A stretch of DNA of 64,000 bases from the NCBI RefSeq assembly GCF_004197395.1, contig NZ_SELS01000023.1, forward strand, positions 57,451-121,450. Reading direction: 5' to 3'. This DNA comes from Paraburkholderia sp. UYCP14C (lineage in GTDB: Bacteria > Pseudomonadota > Gammaproteobacteria > Burkholderiales > Burkholderiaceae). Shown one piece after another: positions 32,104 through 41,233 of the stretch. The translations under genes and the position numbers were made by a program. Numbering within the stretch: the stretch's first letter is position 1; every line of letters starts with the position of its first letter. Under the pieces are notes generated by a model. It did no database searches. It saw nothing but the letters and a program-made list of their open reading frames with translations, and had not been told where the DNA came from.

Positions 32104-33072
32104 ATGACCGCTGTCTCCGAGGTCTCGCCGGACCCGATCGTTTATCTGAACGGCGAACTGGTGCCGTTGTCCGAGGCGCGCGTGCCGGTGCTCGACCGCG
32201 GCTTTATTTTCGGCGACGGCATTTACGAAGTGGCGCCGTTGTATGCGCACGCGAGCGGGCGCCGTACCGCGTTTCGTCTGACGCAGCATCTGGCGCGTCT
32301 CGCGCGCTCGGTCGGCAAGATCGGCATCGCCAATCCGCTCGACGACGCCGGTTGGCGCGAGCTGATCGAACGCGTGGTCGAGGCCAACGAAGCGGACGGC
32401 GGCTTGCGTACCAATCAGGACGCGATCGCCTACATCCAGGTCACGCGCGGCGTCGCGAAGCGCGCTCACGCGTTCCCGGCCGGCGTGAAGCCGACCGTGT
32501 TCGTGATGGTCACCGCGCTGAACCTGCCCGCCGCCGCGCAGCGCGCGAGCGGTGTCGCTTGCGTGAGCGCCGAGGATCGTCGCTGGCTCAATTGCGACAT
32601 CAAGTCGGTGTCGCTGCTCGGCAACGTGCTGATGGCGCAATACGCGGCCGAAAACGACGCCTTCGAGACGCTGCAGTTCCGCGATGGTTTGCTGACCGAA
32701 GGGTCGTCGTCGAACGTGTGGATCGTGAAGAATGGCGTGGTGGCCGCGCCGCCGCGCAGCAACAAGATTCTCGAAGGGATCCGCTACGGGCTCATCGAGG
32801 AACTGACGGCCGAATGCGGTATCCGCTTCGAAGCACGCGACATCACCGAGGCGGAAGTGCGTGCGGCCGATGAAATCATCGTCAGCTCGGCGACCAAGGA
32901 AGTGCTGCCGGTCACGCGGCTCGACGACGCGCCGGTCGGCACCGGCCGGCCGGGTGCGGTGTTTGCGGCGCTGTATGCGGCGTATCAGCGAGCCAAGGCG
33001 GCTGAAGCCGCCGCGGCGGACGCTGTGGAAGAAGGAGTAGAGAATGAATCCCGAGAACGACTCACTGTTTGA
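32104..33072 (+). CDS. dat: D-amino acid aminotransferase (class IV)
   Basis: 322 residues. Class IV PLP fold: VYLNGELVPLSEARVPVLDRGFIFGDGIYEV-type opening (residues 12-42), the PLP lysine in CDIKSVSLLGNVLM and the phosphate site EGSSSNVWIV. It interconverts D-amino acids, supplying D-Glu or D-Ala. Placement straight after dacC suggests a role in D-alanine recycling. It overlaps the YbeD gene by 29 bases. Confidence 0.9.
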   Translation: MTAVSEVSPDPIVYLNGELVPLSEARVPVLDRGFIFGDGIYEVAPLYAHASGRRTAFRLTQHLARLARSVGKIGIANPLDDAGWRELIERVVEANEADGGLRTNQDAIAYIQVTRGVAKRAHAFPAGVKPTVFVMVTALNLPAAAQRASGVACVSAEDRRWLNCDIKSVSLLGNVLMAQYAAENDAFETLQFRDGLLTEGSSSNVWIVKNGVVAAPPRSNKILEGIRYGLIEELTAECGIRFEARDITEAEVRAADEIIVSSATKEVLPVTRLDDAPVGTGRPGAVFAALYAAYQRAKAAEAAAADAVEEGVENESRERLTV

Positions 33073-33313
33073 ATTTCCCTGCGATTTCCCGATCAAGATC
33101 ATGGGCAAATCGCATCCCGAGTTTGCCGCGACGATCGTCGAAGTGGTGCGCGTGTTCGATAGCGAGGTCGATGCTTCTCGGGTCGAAACGCGGCCGTCGA
33201 GCAGCGGCACCTACACGGGGCTGACCGTCCACGTGCGCGCCACCAGCCGCGCGCATCTCGACGACATCTATCGCGCGCTGACCGGCCATCCGATGGTCAA
33301 GGTCGTGCTGTAA
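33044..33313 (+). CDS. YbeD family protein (DUF493)
   Basis: 89 residues; ATG 33044 with GGAGTAGAGA upstream inside the end of dat. The sequence LFEFPCDFPIKIMGKSHPEF ... YTGLTVHVRATSRAHLDDIYRALTGHPMVKVVL is typical of DUF493/YbeD, an ACT-like small protein often located next to lipB, as here (lipB is 1.5 kb downstream). A regulatory role in lipoate metabolism has been proposed from context only. Confidence 0.92.
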   Translation: MNPENDSLFEFPCDFPIKIMGKSHPEFAATIVEVVRVFDSEVDASRVETRPSSSGTYTGLTVHVRATSRAHLDDIYRALTGHPMVKVVL

Positions 33314-33334
33314 CGCCGCGCGCGATTATCTACC

Positions 33335-34318
33335 TCACGGCGCGACGCGCAACGCGTCCGCCGGCGCTTGCTCCACCGCGAGGCGCGCGCACGCCGCGGG
33401 GCCCGCCTCGCAGGCGAGATCGAACAGCAGCCTGAAGCGCGCCACCTCGTCGAACACCCAGTCGCGAAACGCCTTGACCCGCGCGGTCTCCAGCATCTGC
33501 GGCAGACAGACCAGATAGTATTGCCACGGGCTGGGCCCATCCACATCGAAGAGCCGCACGAGCCGGCCTGCCGCGATTTCGTGCATCGCCAGCGAGCGGC
33601 GCGTCAGCGCGACCCCCTGGCCGTCGACGGCCGCCTGCAGCAGATTCGACGAATCCTGATACAGCACGCCGCGCTTCGGCTCCGGCCAGTCGGTGAGTCC
33701 GGCGGCGTCGAACCACGGGCGCCATAGCTCGTCGTCGGAGCGCAGCAGCGGGACCTTGGCGAGATCGGCCGGGGTTTGCGGCAGCTTGCCGCCGTTGAAG
33801 TTGGGAGAGCAGGCCGGGAAGAAAATTTCGTCGAGCAGCAGCTCCGCGTGCAGCCCCGGATATTTGCCGAAACCAAAACGGATCGCGACGTCGACGTCGT
33901 CGCGCGCGAAGTCCGTCAGCGCATTGGTGGTCAGCAACTCGAGATCCCACTGCGGATGCGCCTCGATGAAGCTGCCGATGCGCGGCGTCACCCAGCGCGC
34001 CGCGAACGACGACAGCATCGATATCACGAGACGCCGCTCGCGGTCGCCGGCGCGGATCGCGCGGGTCGCATCGACGAGCTCCATCAGCGCGGCGCGCACC
34101 TGGGTAGCGTAGCGGCGGCCGGTTTCAGTGAGGCGCACGCGCTTGCCGTCGCGCGCGAACAGCGACACGCCGAGTTCGGCCTCGAGCGCGCGGATCTGGT
34201 GGCTGACTGCGCCGTGCGTGACGAAGAGCTCGTCGGCGGCGCGCGAAAAGCTTTCGTGGCGGGCGGCGGCTTCGAACGCCTTGATCGCGTTCAGGGCGGG
34301 GAGTTGACGCAGGTCCAT
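33335..34318 (-). CDS. LysR-type transcriptional regulator, GcvA-like
   Basis: 327 residues from ATG 34318. The N-terminal winged helix (LPALNAIKAFEAAARHESFSR, AADELFVTHGAVSHQIRALE) and the effector domain (QYYLVCLPQMLETARVKAFRDWV) are those of the GcvA subgroup, which control glycine cleavage, beta-lactamase and other genes. It is divergent from the DUF2917 gene (99-base gap), the usual LysR arrangement, so that gene is a candidate target. Confidence 0.9.
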   Translation of the reverse strand: MDLRQLPALNAIKAFEAAARHESFSRAADELFVTHGAVSHQIRALEAELGVSLFARDGKRVRLTETGRRYATQVRAALMELVDATRAIRAGDRERRLVISMLSSFAARWVTPRIGSFIEAHPQWDLELLTTNALTDFARDDVDVAIRFGFGKYPGLHAELLLDEIFFPACSPNFNGGKLPQTPADLAKVPLLRSDDELWRPWFDAAGLTDWPEPKRGVLYQDSSNLLQAAVDGQGVALTRRSLAMHEIAAGRLVRLFDVDGPSPWQYYLVCLPQMLETARVKAFRDWVFDEVARFRLLFDLACEAGPAACARLAVEQAPADALRVAP

Positions 34319-34416
34319 CGCAATATTTCTCACATAGACGTGAAAATTGATCGTTTTGCCCAAGTCCTTGCTGCACCTAGGATTCTAGTCAGGAAACGAT
34401 TTTTGGCGAGGGCATT

Positions 34417-34743
34417 ATGCGAGAAATTTCCTCTAGCATTGCATATGAAATCCGCACCGGCGACACGCTGCCGCTGAAGGTGGCACGCAGCACGAAGTTG
34501 CGCGTGCATGGCGGCGCGGTGTGGGTCACGCGTAGCGACGACACGAAGGACTACTGGCTGCAGCCCGGCCAGACGCTGCATCTGCGGCGCGGCGAGCGGC
34601 TCTGGCTCAGCGCCGAAGGCGCCACGTTCGCGAAGGTTGCGTTCTCGGTGCCGACGCGCTGCGACGAGCGCGCGCTGAACTGGCTCGCACGCATCGGCGA
34701 GCGCTGGATGATGCGCGTGCGCGGCGGCTGGCGCACGGTTTGA
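34417..34743 (+). CDS. DUF2917 domain protein
   Basis: 108 residues. The pattern IRTGDTLPLKVARSTKLRVHGGAVWVTRSDDTKDYWLQPGQTLHL is a cupin-like small beta domain called DUF2917, common in Burkholderia. No metal ligands are obvious. Probably regulated by the divergent LysR gene. Function unknown. Confidence 0.82.
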   Translation: MREISSSIAYEIRTGDTLPLKVARSTKLRVHGGAVWVTRSDDTKDYWLQPGQTLHLRRGERLWLSAEGATFAKVAFSVPTRCDERALNWLARIGERWMMRVRGGWRTV

Positions 34744-34862
34744 GCGGGGCGCGGCGGCAACGCTGTGCTTTACGAGAGGGCTGGCGGCGCGCCAGCCCCG
34801 CTGCGCCAGGTTTCCCGTCCCCTCGGGCGCGGTTTCCGAGATTTCGGTAAACTCCCGGAATC

Positions 34863-35588
34863 ATGTGCGCCACCCCGGTTTCTCCGTCTCCTCTTCCTGC
34901 CATCGAGCCGCCTACGCTGCGCTGGCTCGGCCGCAAACCCTACCAGACCAGTTTCGACGCGATGCGCGCGTTCACCGACGCCCGTACCGCCGACACCCCT
35001 GACGAAATCTGGCTCGTCGAACATCCGCCCGTCTTCACGCTCGGCCAGGCCGGCGATCCGGCACACCTGCTCGCGGCCGATAGCAAGATTCCGCTCGTCA
35101 AGGTCGACCGCGGCGGGCAGATCACCTATCACGGGCCCGGCCAGGTGGTCGCTTATCTGCTGCTCGACCTGCGGCGGCGCAAGCTGATGGTGCGCGAACT
35201 GGTCAGCCGGATCGAGCAGGCCGTGATCGACACCCTGGCGGCGTATAATCTCGCCGGAGAACGCAAGGCGGGCGCCCCCGGCATTTACGTGGCGCCCGGG
35301 CCCGAGGCCGGGCCGCATGTCGGCGCCAAGATCGCGGCGCTTGGCCTGAAAATCCGCAACGGCTGCAGCTATCACGGGGTAAGTCTGAACGTGAACATGG
35401 ACCTGCAACCGTTTCTCGCGATCAATCCATGCGGCTACGCGGGGCTCGAAACAGTCGACATGGCGACGCTTGGCGTCGCCGCCGGCTGGGACAACGTGGC
35501 CCGTACCCTCGCAGCAAGTCTCACCGCCAACCTCGACGGCAATCCCGCGGCCGTCGCCCAACCGCAGACCGGTGCGCTCACCGCCTGA
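34863..35588 (+). CDS. lipB: octanoyl-[acyl-carrier-protein]:protein N-octanoyltransferase
   Basis: 241 residues. [12 protein letters not shown] is the LipB signature; the catalytic pair is the Lys in [14 protein letters not shown] and the Cys in INPCGYAG. It transfers octanoate from acyl carrier protein to lipoyl domains of E2 subunits and GcvH. lipA follows after 16 bases in the same operon. Confidence 0.95.
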   Translation: MCATPVSPSPLPAIEPPTLRWLGRKPYQTSFDAMRAFTDARTADTPDEIWLVEHPPVFTLGQAGDPAHLLAADSKIPLVKVDRGGQITYHGPGQVVAYLLLDLRRRKLMVRELVSRIEQAVIDTLAAYNLAGERKAGAPGIYVAPGPEAGPHVGAKIAALGLKIRNGCSYHGVSLNVNMDLQPFLAINPCGYAGLETVDMATLGVAAGWDNVARTLAASLTANLDGNPAAVAQPQTGALTA

Positions 35589-35604
35589 TGACTGGATCGA
35601 ACGA

Positions 35605-36612
35605 ATGACTGACATAACCGCGAATTCCGCAGCAGCCACCCCCGCGCCCGAAAGCGTGCCGGCCCCCGCCGCCTACGACGCTACCGCGAAGCAAAAAGCG
35701 CAAGCCAAGACCGCGCGCATCCCGATCAAGGTCGTCCCGATCGAAAAGCTGAAGAAACCGGACTGGATCCGCGTGAAGGCGGCCACCGGCAATTCGCGCT
35801 TCTACGAGATCAAACAGATCCTGCGCGAGCACAATCTGCACACGGTGTGTGAAGAGGCGAGCTGCCCGAACATCGGCGAATGCTTCGGCAAGGGCACCGC
35901 GACCTTCATGATCATGGGCGACAAGTGCACGCGCCGCTGCCCGTTCTGCGACGTCGGCCACGGCCGTCCCGATCCGCTCGACGCCGACGAACCGGCCAAT
36001 CTCGCGCGCACCATCGCCGCGCTGAAGCTGAAGTACGTGGTGATCACCAGCGTCGATCGTGACGATCTGCGCGACGGCGGCGCGGCGCACTTCGTCGAAT
36101 GTATTCGTCAGACGCGCGAGCTGTCGCCGGAAACGCGCATCGAAATCCTGACGCCGGACTTCCGCGGCCGCCTCGACCGCGCGCTCGGCATCCTGAATGC
36201 CGCGCCGCCCGACGTGATGAACCACAACCTCGAAACGGTACCGCGTTTGTATAAGGAAGCGCGCCCGGGGTCGGATTACGCGCATTCGCTGAAGTTGCTG
36301 AAGGACTTCAAGGCGCTGCATCCGCACGTCGCGACCAAGTCCGGTCTGATGGTCGGCCTCGGCGAAACCGAAGAGGAAATCCTGCAGGTGATGCGCGATC
36401 TGCGCGAACACGACGTCGACATGCTGACGATCGGCCAGTATCTGCAGCCGTCGGAGCACCATCTGCCAGTGCGCTCGTACGTGCATCCGGACACCTTCAA
36501 GATGTACGAGGAAGAGGCGTACAAGATGGGCTTCACGCACGCCGCGGTGGGCGCGATGGTTCGTTCGAGCTATCACGCCGACGTGCAGGCGCATGGAGCC
36601 GGCGTAGTCTGA
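35605..36612 (+). CDS. lipA: lipoyl synthase (radical SAM)
   Basis: 335 residues from ATG 35605. Auxiliary cluster cysteines C82, C87, C93 ([12 protein letters not shown]) and radical-SAM cluster cysteines C108, C112, C115 (CTRRCPFC) are intact; a C-terminal serine ligand is expected in VRSSYHAD. It inserts two sulfurs into octanoyl groups made by LipB. Followed by a strong terminator. Confidence 0.97.
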   Translation: MTDITANSAAATPAPESVPAPAAYDATAKQKAQAKTARIPIKVVPIEKLKKPDWIRVKAATGNSRFYEIKQILREHNLHTVCEEASCPNIGECFGKGTATFMIMGDKCTRRCPFCDVGHGRPDPLDADEPANLARTIAALKLKYVVITSVDRDDLRDGGAAHFVECIRQTRELSPETRIEILTPDFRGRLDRALGILNAAPPDVMNHNLETVPRLYKEARPGSDYAHSLKLLKDFKALHPHVATKSGLMVGLGETEEEILQVMRDLREHDVDMLTIGQYLQPSEHHLPVRSYVHPDTFKMYEEEAYKMGFTHAAVGAMVRSSYHADVQAHGAGVV

Positions 36613-36646
36613 CGCGCAGGCGCCTCGCATTCAATCCGCAGAAACG

Positions 36647-36674
36647 AAAAAGCCCGCCGATGTGCGGGCTTTTT
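36647..36674 (+). terminator. intrinsic terminator after lipA
   Basis: Stem AAAAAGCCCGC with GCGGGCTTTTT around a CGATGT loop, with T-run; ends the lipB-lipA transcript. Confidence 0.93.
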
Positions 36675-36710
36675 ACTTGGACCGCTGTTCTATCAGCAAG
36701 GGAAAAACCC

Positions 36711-37463
36711 GTGGCAACTCCGATGGATCGCGCAACCTCCGCGCAATGGCCTTATCCGCGGCTGATCGCGCACCGCTGCGGCGGCACGCTGGCGCCGGAA
36801 AACACGCTGGCCGGTTTCGACGCGTGCGTGCGCTACGGCTACCGGATGGTCGAATTCGACGCGAAGCTGTCCGCCGACAACGCCTTGTTCCTGCTGCACG
36901 ACGACACGCTCGAGCGCACGACCAACGGCCACGGGCCTGCGGCCACGCACACATGGCAGCAACTCGCCGCTCTGGATGCCGGCGCATGGCGCGGCGCGGA
37001 GTTCGCCGGCACGCGGCTGCCGACGCTGGCCGACGCGGCCGAGCGTTGCGCGCGCGACGGCATCGCCGCGAACATCGAGATCAAGCCGTGTCCGGGCCGC
37101 GAAGTCATCACCGGCACGCTGGTCGGCCAAGGCGCGCTCGCGCTGTGGCAAGGGCAGACGGCGCCGCTGCTGTCGTCGTTTTCGTTCGACGCGCTCGCCG
37201 CCGCGCGCGCTGCCGCGCCGTCGCTGCCGCGCGGCATGCTGTTCGAGCAGGTGCCGGCGGACTGGCTGCGCATCGTGCGCGAACTCGACTGCGTGTCGCT
37301 GCACGCGAGTCACCGCTTTCTGACTGAGCCGCTGGTCGCGCAGATCCGCGCGGCCGGCCTGCGGGTGCTCGCCTACACGGTGAACGATCCGGCGCGCGCA
37401 CGGTTGCTCGAAGCATGGGGTGTCGACATGATCTGCACGGATCGGATCGATCTGCTCACCTGA
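36711..37463 (+). CDS. ugpQ: glycerophosphodiester phosphodiesterase
   Basis: About 250 residues. GTG 36711 is preferred because AAGGGA lies at normal distance; the ATG at 36723 is the alternative, while the longer frame would run into the terminator. GDPD motifs: LIAHRCGGTLAPENTLAGF (active-site His, Arg and Glu), EFDAKLSADNALFLLHDD and NIEIKP. It hydrolyses glycerophosphodiesters to glycerol 3-phosphate and alcohol. No signal peptide, so cytoplasmic, as UgpQ. Confidence 0.92.
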   Translation: MATPMDRATSAQWPYPRLIAHRCGGTLAPENTLAGFDACVRYGYRMVEFDAKLSADNALFLLHDDTLERTTNGHGPAATHTWQQLAALDAGAWRGAEFAGTRLPTLADAAERCARDGIAANIEIKPCPGREVITGTLVGQGALALWQGQTAPLLSSFSFDALAAARAAAPSLPRGMLFEQVPADWLRIVRELDCVSLHASHRFLTEPLVAQIRAAGLRVLAYTVNDPARARLLEAWGVDMICTDRIDLLT

Positions 37464-37528
37464 TCTGAAGTCGCGCTCGCGAGCTCCGCACAAACCCCTG
37501 CGGGTTTCCCCGCAACCGCGCGCACACT

Positions 37529-37580
37529 GGTTTCCGGATTCCCCGACAGCGCTCGTCCGGATTTCCGGAAACCCGGACGA
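37529..37580 (+). promoter_or_regulatory. palindromic upstream activating site of dctA (candidate DctD operator)
   Basis: Nested inverted repeats: CGTCCGG (37554-37560) with CCGGACG (37573-37579) around a perfect TTTCCGGAAA (37562-37571), plus a second TTTCCGGATT half-copy at about 37531. It lies 60 to 110 bases upstream of the sigma-54 promoter, where an enhancer-binding protein such as DctD would bind. Confidence 0.6.
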
Positions 37581-37639
37581 CGCGCGCAGAACCTTGCCGA
37601 AAAGCCTATAAAAATCAAGGCTCCGCGTCCGATATCGAG

Positions 37640-37656
37640 CTGGCATCGACCTTGCA
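37640..37656 (+). promoter_or_regulatory. sigma-54 (RpoN) promoter of dctA
   Basis: CTGGCATCGACCTTGCA: the -24 GG and -12 GC are spaced exactly ten bases, with C-TGGCA and TTGC-A matching the RpoN consensus; two inner positions differ. It fits control by DctB/DctD, encoded just downstream. Confidence 0.8.
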
Positions 37657-37706
37657 AAATAAAGCGCGTGGCCGCCACGGCCCGACAATAAAGCAAGGAG
37701 ACAACG

Positions 37707-37736
37707 ATGTCCGATTTCCCTTCCCGGTATTTCTGA
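37707..37736 (+). CDS. nine-codon leader reading frame upstream of dctA
   Basis: ATG TCC GAT ... TTC TGA encodes MSDFPSRYF. It has the strongest ribosome binding site of the neighbourhood (AAGGAG, six bases before the ATG) and falls between the predicted sigma-54 start (about 37667) and the dctA start at 37846. It could be a translated leader peptide or the remnant of an older gene start. No attenuator hairpin with T-run is seen after it. Confidence 0.4.
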   Translation: MSDFPSRYF

Positions 37737-37845
37737 ATTCGTCGTCTTTGCAGCGGCCCGCTAGCATGCGCCCGCGCGACGACGTATCGTTCGCGTGTCG
37801 CGCCTCACGGCGGGTCATCCGCTCATCCCCCTCGCAGGAACCATC

Positions 37846-39138
37846 GTGAAGAAACCTATCCATAAAGTGCTGTACGTCCAGGTGATCGTGGCGATCATCA
37901 TCGGCATCGTACTCGGGCATTTCTACCCGAACCTCGCCATCGACATGAAGCCGCTCGGCGACGGCTTCATCAAGCTGATCAAGATGGTGATCGGGCCGAT
38001 CATCTTCTGTACGGTCGTGACGGGCATCGCCGGCATGGAGGACATGAAGAAGGTGGGCCGTGTCGGCGGCAAGGCGCTGTTGTACTTCGAAATCGTCTCG
38101 ACCTTCGCGCTCGTGCTCGGCCTCGCCGCCACGCACCTGCTGCGACCCGGCGCCGGCTTCAACGTCGACCCGGCCTCGCTCGACAGCCGCGCGGTCGCGT
38201 CGTATGCCGCGAAGGCGCACGGCCAGTCGAGCGTCGACTTCTTCATGCACATCATTCCGGACACCATCACGTCGGCGTTCGCGCAGGGCGAGATCCTGCA
38301 GATCCTGCTGATCGCGCTGCTGTTCGGCGCGGTGCTCGCGACCGCCGGTGAGAGGGGCAAGCCGGTGATGAACATCATCGACGGGATCTCGCACATCCTG
38401 TTCGGCATGGTGCGCATCATCACCAAGCTCGCACCGATCGGCGCGTTCGGCGCGATGGCCTTCACGATCGGCAAGTACGGCATCGGCTCGCTGCTGCCGA
38501 TGCTCAAGCTGGTCGGCACGTTCTATCTGACCTCGATCGTGTTCGTGGTGTTCGTGCTCGGCGCGATCGCGCGGATGGTGGGGTTCAACATCCTGCGTTT
38601 CGTCGCGTACATCAAGGAAGAGATGCTGATCGTGCTCGGCACGAGCTCGTCCGAAGCCGCGCTGCCGCAGTTGATGCAGAAGCTCGAAAACCTCGGCTGC
38701 TCGCGCTCGGTGGTGGGCCTCGTGGTGCCGACCGGCTACTCGTTCAACCTCGACGGCACCAACATCTACATGACGATGGCGGTGCTGTTCATCGCCCAGG
38801 CGACCAACACCGACCTCACGTGGGGCCAGCAACTGACGCTGCTCGCGGTGACGATGCTGACCTCGAAGGGCGCGAGCGGCGTGACAGGCGCCGGCTTCAT
38901 CACGCTCGCGGCGACGCTTGCCGTGGTGCCGACGATTCCGCTGTCGGGCATGGTGTTGATCCTTGGTATCGACCGCTTCATGAGCGAGTGCCGCGCGCTG
39001 ACGAACATCGTCGGCAACGGTGTCGCGACGGTCGTCGTGTCGGCCTGGGAGAAGGAGCTCGATCGCGCCCGGCTGAACAAGGTGCTGCGCGGCGATGTGC
39101 CGGTCGAAGAGCCGGTCGACGAGCCGGCCGGCGTTTGA
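37846..39138 (+). CDS. dctA: C4-dicarboxylate:cation symporter DctA
   Basis: 430 residues from GTG 37846 (weak GCAGGAA upstream); this start gives the normal N-terminus [20 protein letters not shown]. Transport motifs of the DAACS family are present: [19 protein letters not shown] (serine-rich re-entrant loop), [23 protein letters not shown], and [19 protein letters not shown]. It takes up succinate, fumarate and malate across the inner membrane. Expression should depend on RpoN and the DctB/DctD pair. Confidence 0.96.
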   Translation: MKKPIHKVLYVQVIVAIIIGIVLGHFYPNLAIDMKPLGDGFIKLIKMVIGPIIFCTVVTGIAGMEDMKKVGRVGGKALLYFEIVSTFALVLGLAATHLLRPGAGFNVDPASLDSRAVASYAAKAHGQSSVDFFMHIIPDTITSAFAQGEILQILLIALLFGAVLATAGERGKPVMNIIDGISHILFGMVRIITKLAPIGAFGAMAFTIGKYGIGSLLPMLKLVGTFYLTSIVFVVFVLGAIARMVGFNILRFVAYIKEEMLIVLGTSSSEAALPQLMQKLENLGCSRSVVGLVVPTGYSFNLDGTNIYMTMAVLFIAQATNTDLTWGQQLTLLAVTMLTSKGASGVTGAGFITLAATLAVVPTIPLSGMVLILGIDRFMSECRALTNIVGNGVATVVVSAWEKELDRARLNKVLRGDVPVEEPVDEPAGV

Positions 39139-39183
39139 GCCGGGCTTCGCCAACCCTGTCGTGACCAGCGCGGACGCCTGCTT

Positions 39184-41202
39184 ATGAAACCGGCGTCCGC
39201 GCGCTCTTCCGAGGCGTCTATCGCTTCCGGCGGCGATCCGTTACCGCCCTATGCCACAATGTCCGATCCCCATCGATCGGACTTTGCCAACGTGACCCGC
39301 CGCCTGCTGATTCTGTTCGCGCTCGCAGCCGGGCTCGCGGCGGCATGCTGGCTCACCTACAGCCTCGCGTGGAAAAACGGTGTCGACACGCTGCGGCGCA
39401 ACGCCGCCGTGCGCGCCGAGCGCACCGCGAGCGCGCTCAAGAGCACGCTCGAGCGCTACGAATCGCTGCCTTATCTGCTCGCCGAGCATCCGATCGTGCA
39501 GGACGTGCTGATCGATCCGAATCCCGCCAACGTCGAGCGCGCGAATCTCTATCTCGAAGACCTGAACCGCCACGCGCGCGCGACGGTCACCTACATCATT
39601 TCGCTCGACGGCTACTGTGTGGCCGCCAGCAACTGGCGCGGGCCGGGCAGCTTCGTCGGCGCGGGCTATCAGTTCCGGCCGTATTTCGTCGATGCGGTGA
39701 AGGGCGGCGTCGGCCGCTTCTTCGGCATCGGCACGATTTCGCAGGCGCCGGGCTACTACATCTCGCAGCCGGTGCGGCGCGACGGCAAGATCGTCGGGGT
39801 GGCGGTCGTCAAGCTCGATCTCGAATGGTTTCAGGGCGTCGACGCGTCCGAGCCGCTCGTCGTCACCGACGATCATGGCGTGATCTTCCTGTCGTCAGTG
39901 CCGGCATGGAAGTACCACACGATCCGGCCGCTGCCGGGCCAGATCGCCGATTCGATCTACCAGGCGCGCCAGTACGCGCAGCAGCCGATCGAGCCGCTGC
40001 CGGTGACGGTCGAGCGCATGCTCGAAGGCAATGCGCAGATCCTGCGCGTCGGCGGCGGGCGCTCCGCGCCGCGCTACCTCGCGTCGCGGCACGGCATGGG
40101 CGAGCCGGACTGGCATCTGATCACGATGTCGCCGGTCGATCCGGTCGATGCCGACGCGCGCAAGGCGACCATCGTCACCGGCTTCGGCTATGTGTCGCTG
40201 GTGCTGCTCGCGTTCTACTGGCGCATGCGGCGCGCGCGGGTGCGCGAAATGATGCGCAGCCGCGCGCTGCTGCAGAAGGCCTACGCCGAGCTGAACCAGC
40301 GCGTCGCCGAGCGCACCGCGGATCTGTCCGAGGCGAACGAGCAGTTGCACAAGGAAGTCGCCGAGCGCACGCGCGCCGAGCAGGAGTTGCGCGCCGCGCA
40401 CGACGAACTGATCCAGACCAGCAAGCTCGCCGCGCTCGGCCAGATGGCGGCCGGCATTACGCACGAATTGAATCAGCCGCTCGCCGCGCTGCGCAGTTTT
40501 TCCGACAACACGCGCGTGCTGCTCGAACGCGGCGATCAGGCATCAGCGCGCGAGAATCTCGAAGCGATCGCGGTGCTCACCGAGCGCATGGGCAAGATCA
40601 CGAACCAGCTGAAGCTGTTCGTCGGCCGCGCGCGGCCGCGCAGCGCGCGCGCGTCGATCGTGCGGGCGCTGCGCAACGTCGTCGCGCTGTTGCAAAAGCG
40701 TCTGCAGGGCGTCGAGCTCGAGTTCGTGCTGATCGATGCCGCGGCGGACACCGTCGATGCAGCAGCAGACGGCGCGCGCAAGCCGCTGAATCTCGCCGAC
40801 GATCATCCGGAGCTGGTCGCGAGTTGCGACGATCTGCGGCTCGAACAGGTGCTGATCAACCTGCTCGGCAATGCGCTCGACGCGACCACCGGCATGAGCC
40901 CGCCGCGTATCACGATCGAGGTCGAGGCCGGCGATGCGAACCTGTCGATCGCGGTCGGCGACAACGGCCCGGGCATTCCAGACGACGTATTGCCACGCCT
41001 GTTCGAACCGTTCTTCACGACCAAGGAAATGGGCCAGGGGCTCGGCCTTGGGCTCGCGATTTCATCGTCGATCGCGCGCGATTGCGGCGGCTCGCTGGTC
41101 GCGCGCAACGCGCCGCACGGCGGTGCATCATTCGTGTTGACGCTGCGTCGCGCACGCGTGCAGGCGAGCCCCTCGCACGATCCGCTGACCGCGGGCTCCT
41201 GA
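39184..41202 (+). CDS. dctB: C4-dicarboxylate sensor histidine kinase DctB
   Basis: 672 residues (an ATG at 39259 is an alternative start). Layout: membrane helix near 38-60, periplasmic double-Cache sensor (about 60-320: GYCVAASNWRGPGSFVGAGYQFRPYF, GYYISQPVRRDGKIVGV), second helix near 330, coiled coil, H-box GITHELNQPLAALRSF with the phosphorylated His near 427, then N, G1 (GDNGPGIP) and G2 (GQGLGLGLAIS) boxes. It senses external dicarboxylates and phosphorylates DctD, encoded 31 bases downstream. Confidence 0.93.
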   Translation: MKPASARSSEASIASGGDPLPPYATMSDPHRSDFANVTRRLLILFALAAGLAAACWLTYSLAWKNGVDTLRRNAAVRAERTASALKSTLERYESLPYLLAEHPIVQDVLIDPNPANVERANLYLEDLNRHARATVTYIISLDGYCVAASNWRGPGSFVGAGYQFRPYFVDAVKGGVGRFFGIGTISQAPGYYISQPVRRDGKIVGVAVVKLDLEWFQGVDASEPLVVTDDHGVIFLSSVPAWKYHTIRPLPGQIADSIYQARQYAQQPIEPLPVTVERMLEGNAQILRVGGGRSAPRYLASRHGMGEPDWHLITMSPVDPVDADARKATIVTGFGYVSLVLLAFYWRMRRARVREMMRSRALLQKAYAELNQRVAERTADLSEANEQLHKEVAERTRAEQELRAAHDELIQTSKLAALGQMAAGITHELNQPLAALRSFSDNTRVLLERGDQASARENLEAIAVLTERMGKITNQLKLFVGRARPRSARASIVRALRNVVALLQKRLQGVELEFVLIDAAADTVDAAADGARKPLNLADDHPELVASCDDLRLEQVLINLLGNALDATTGMSPPRITIEVEAGDANLSIAVGDNGPGIPDDVLPRLFEPFFTTKEMGQGLGLGLAISSSIARDCGGSLVARNAPHGGASFVLTLRRARVQASPSHDPLTAGS

Positions 41203-41233
41203 TTTCACACCGAAGCATCACCCGGAACACGCA

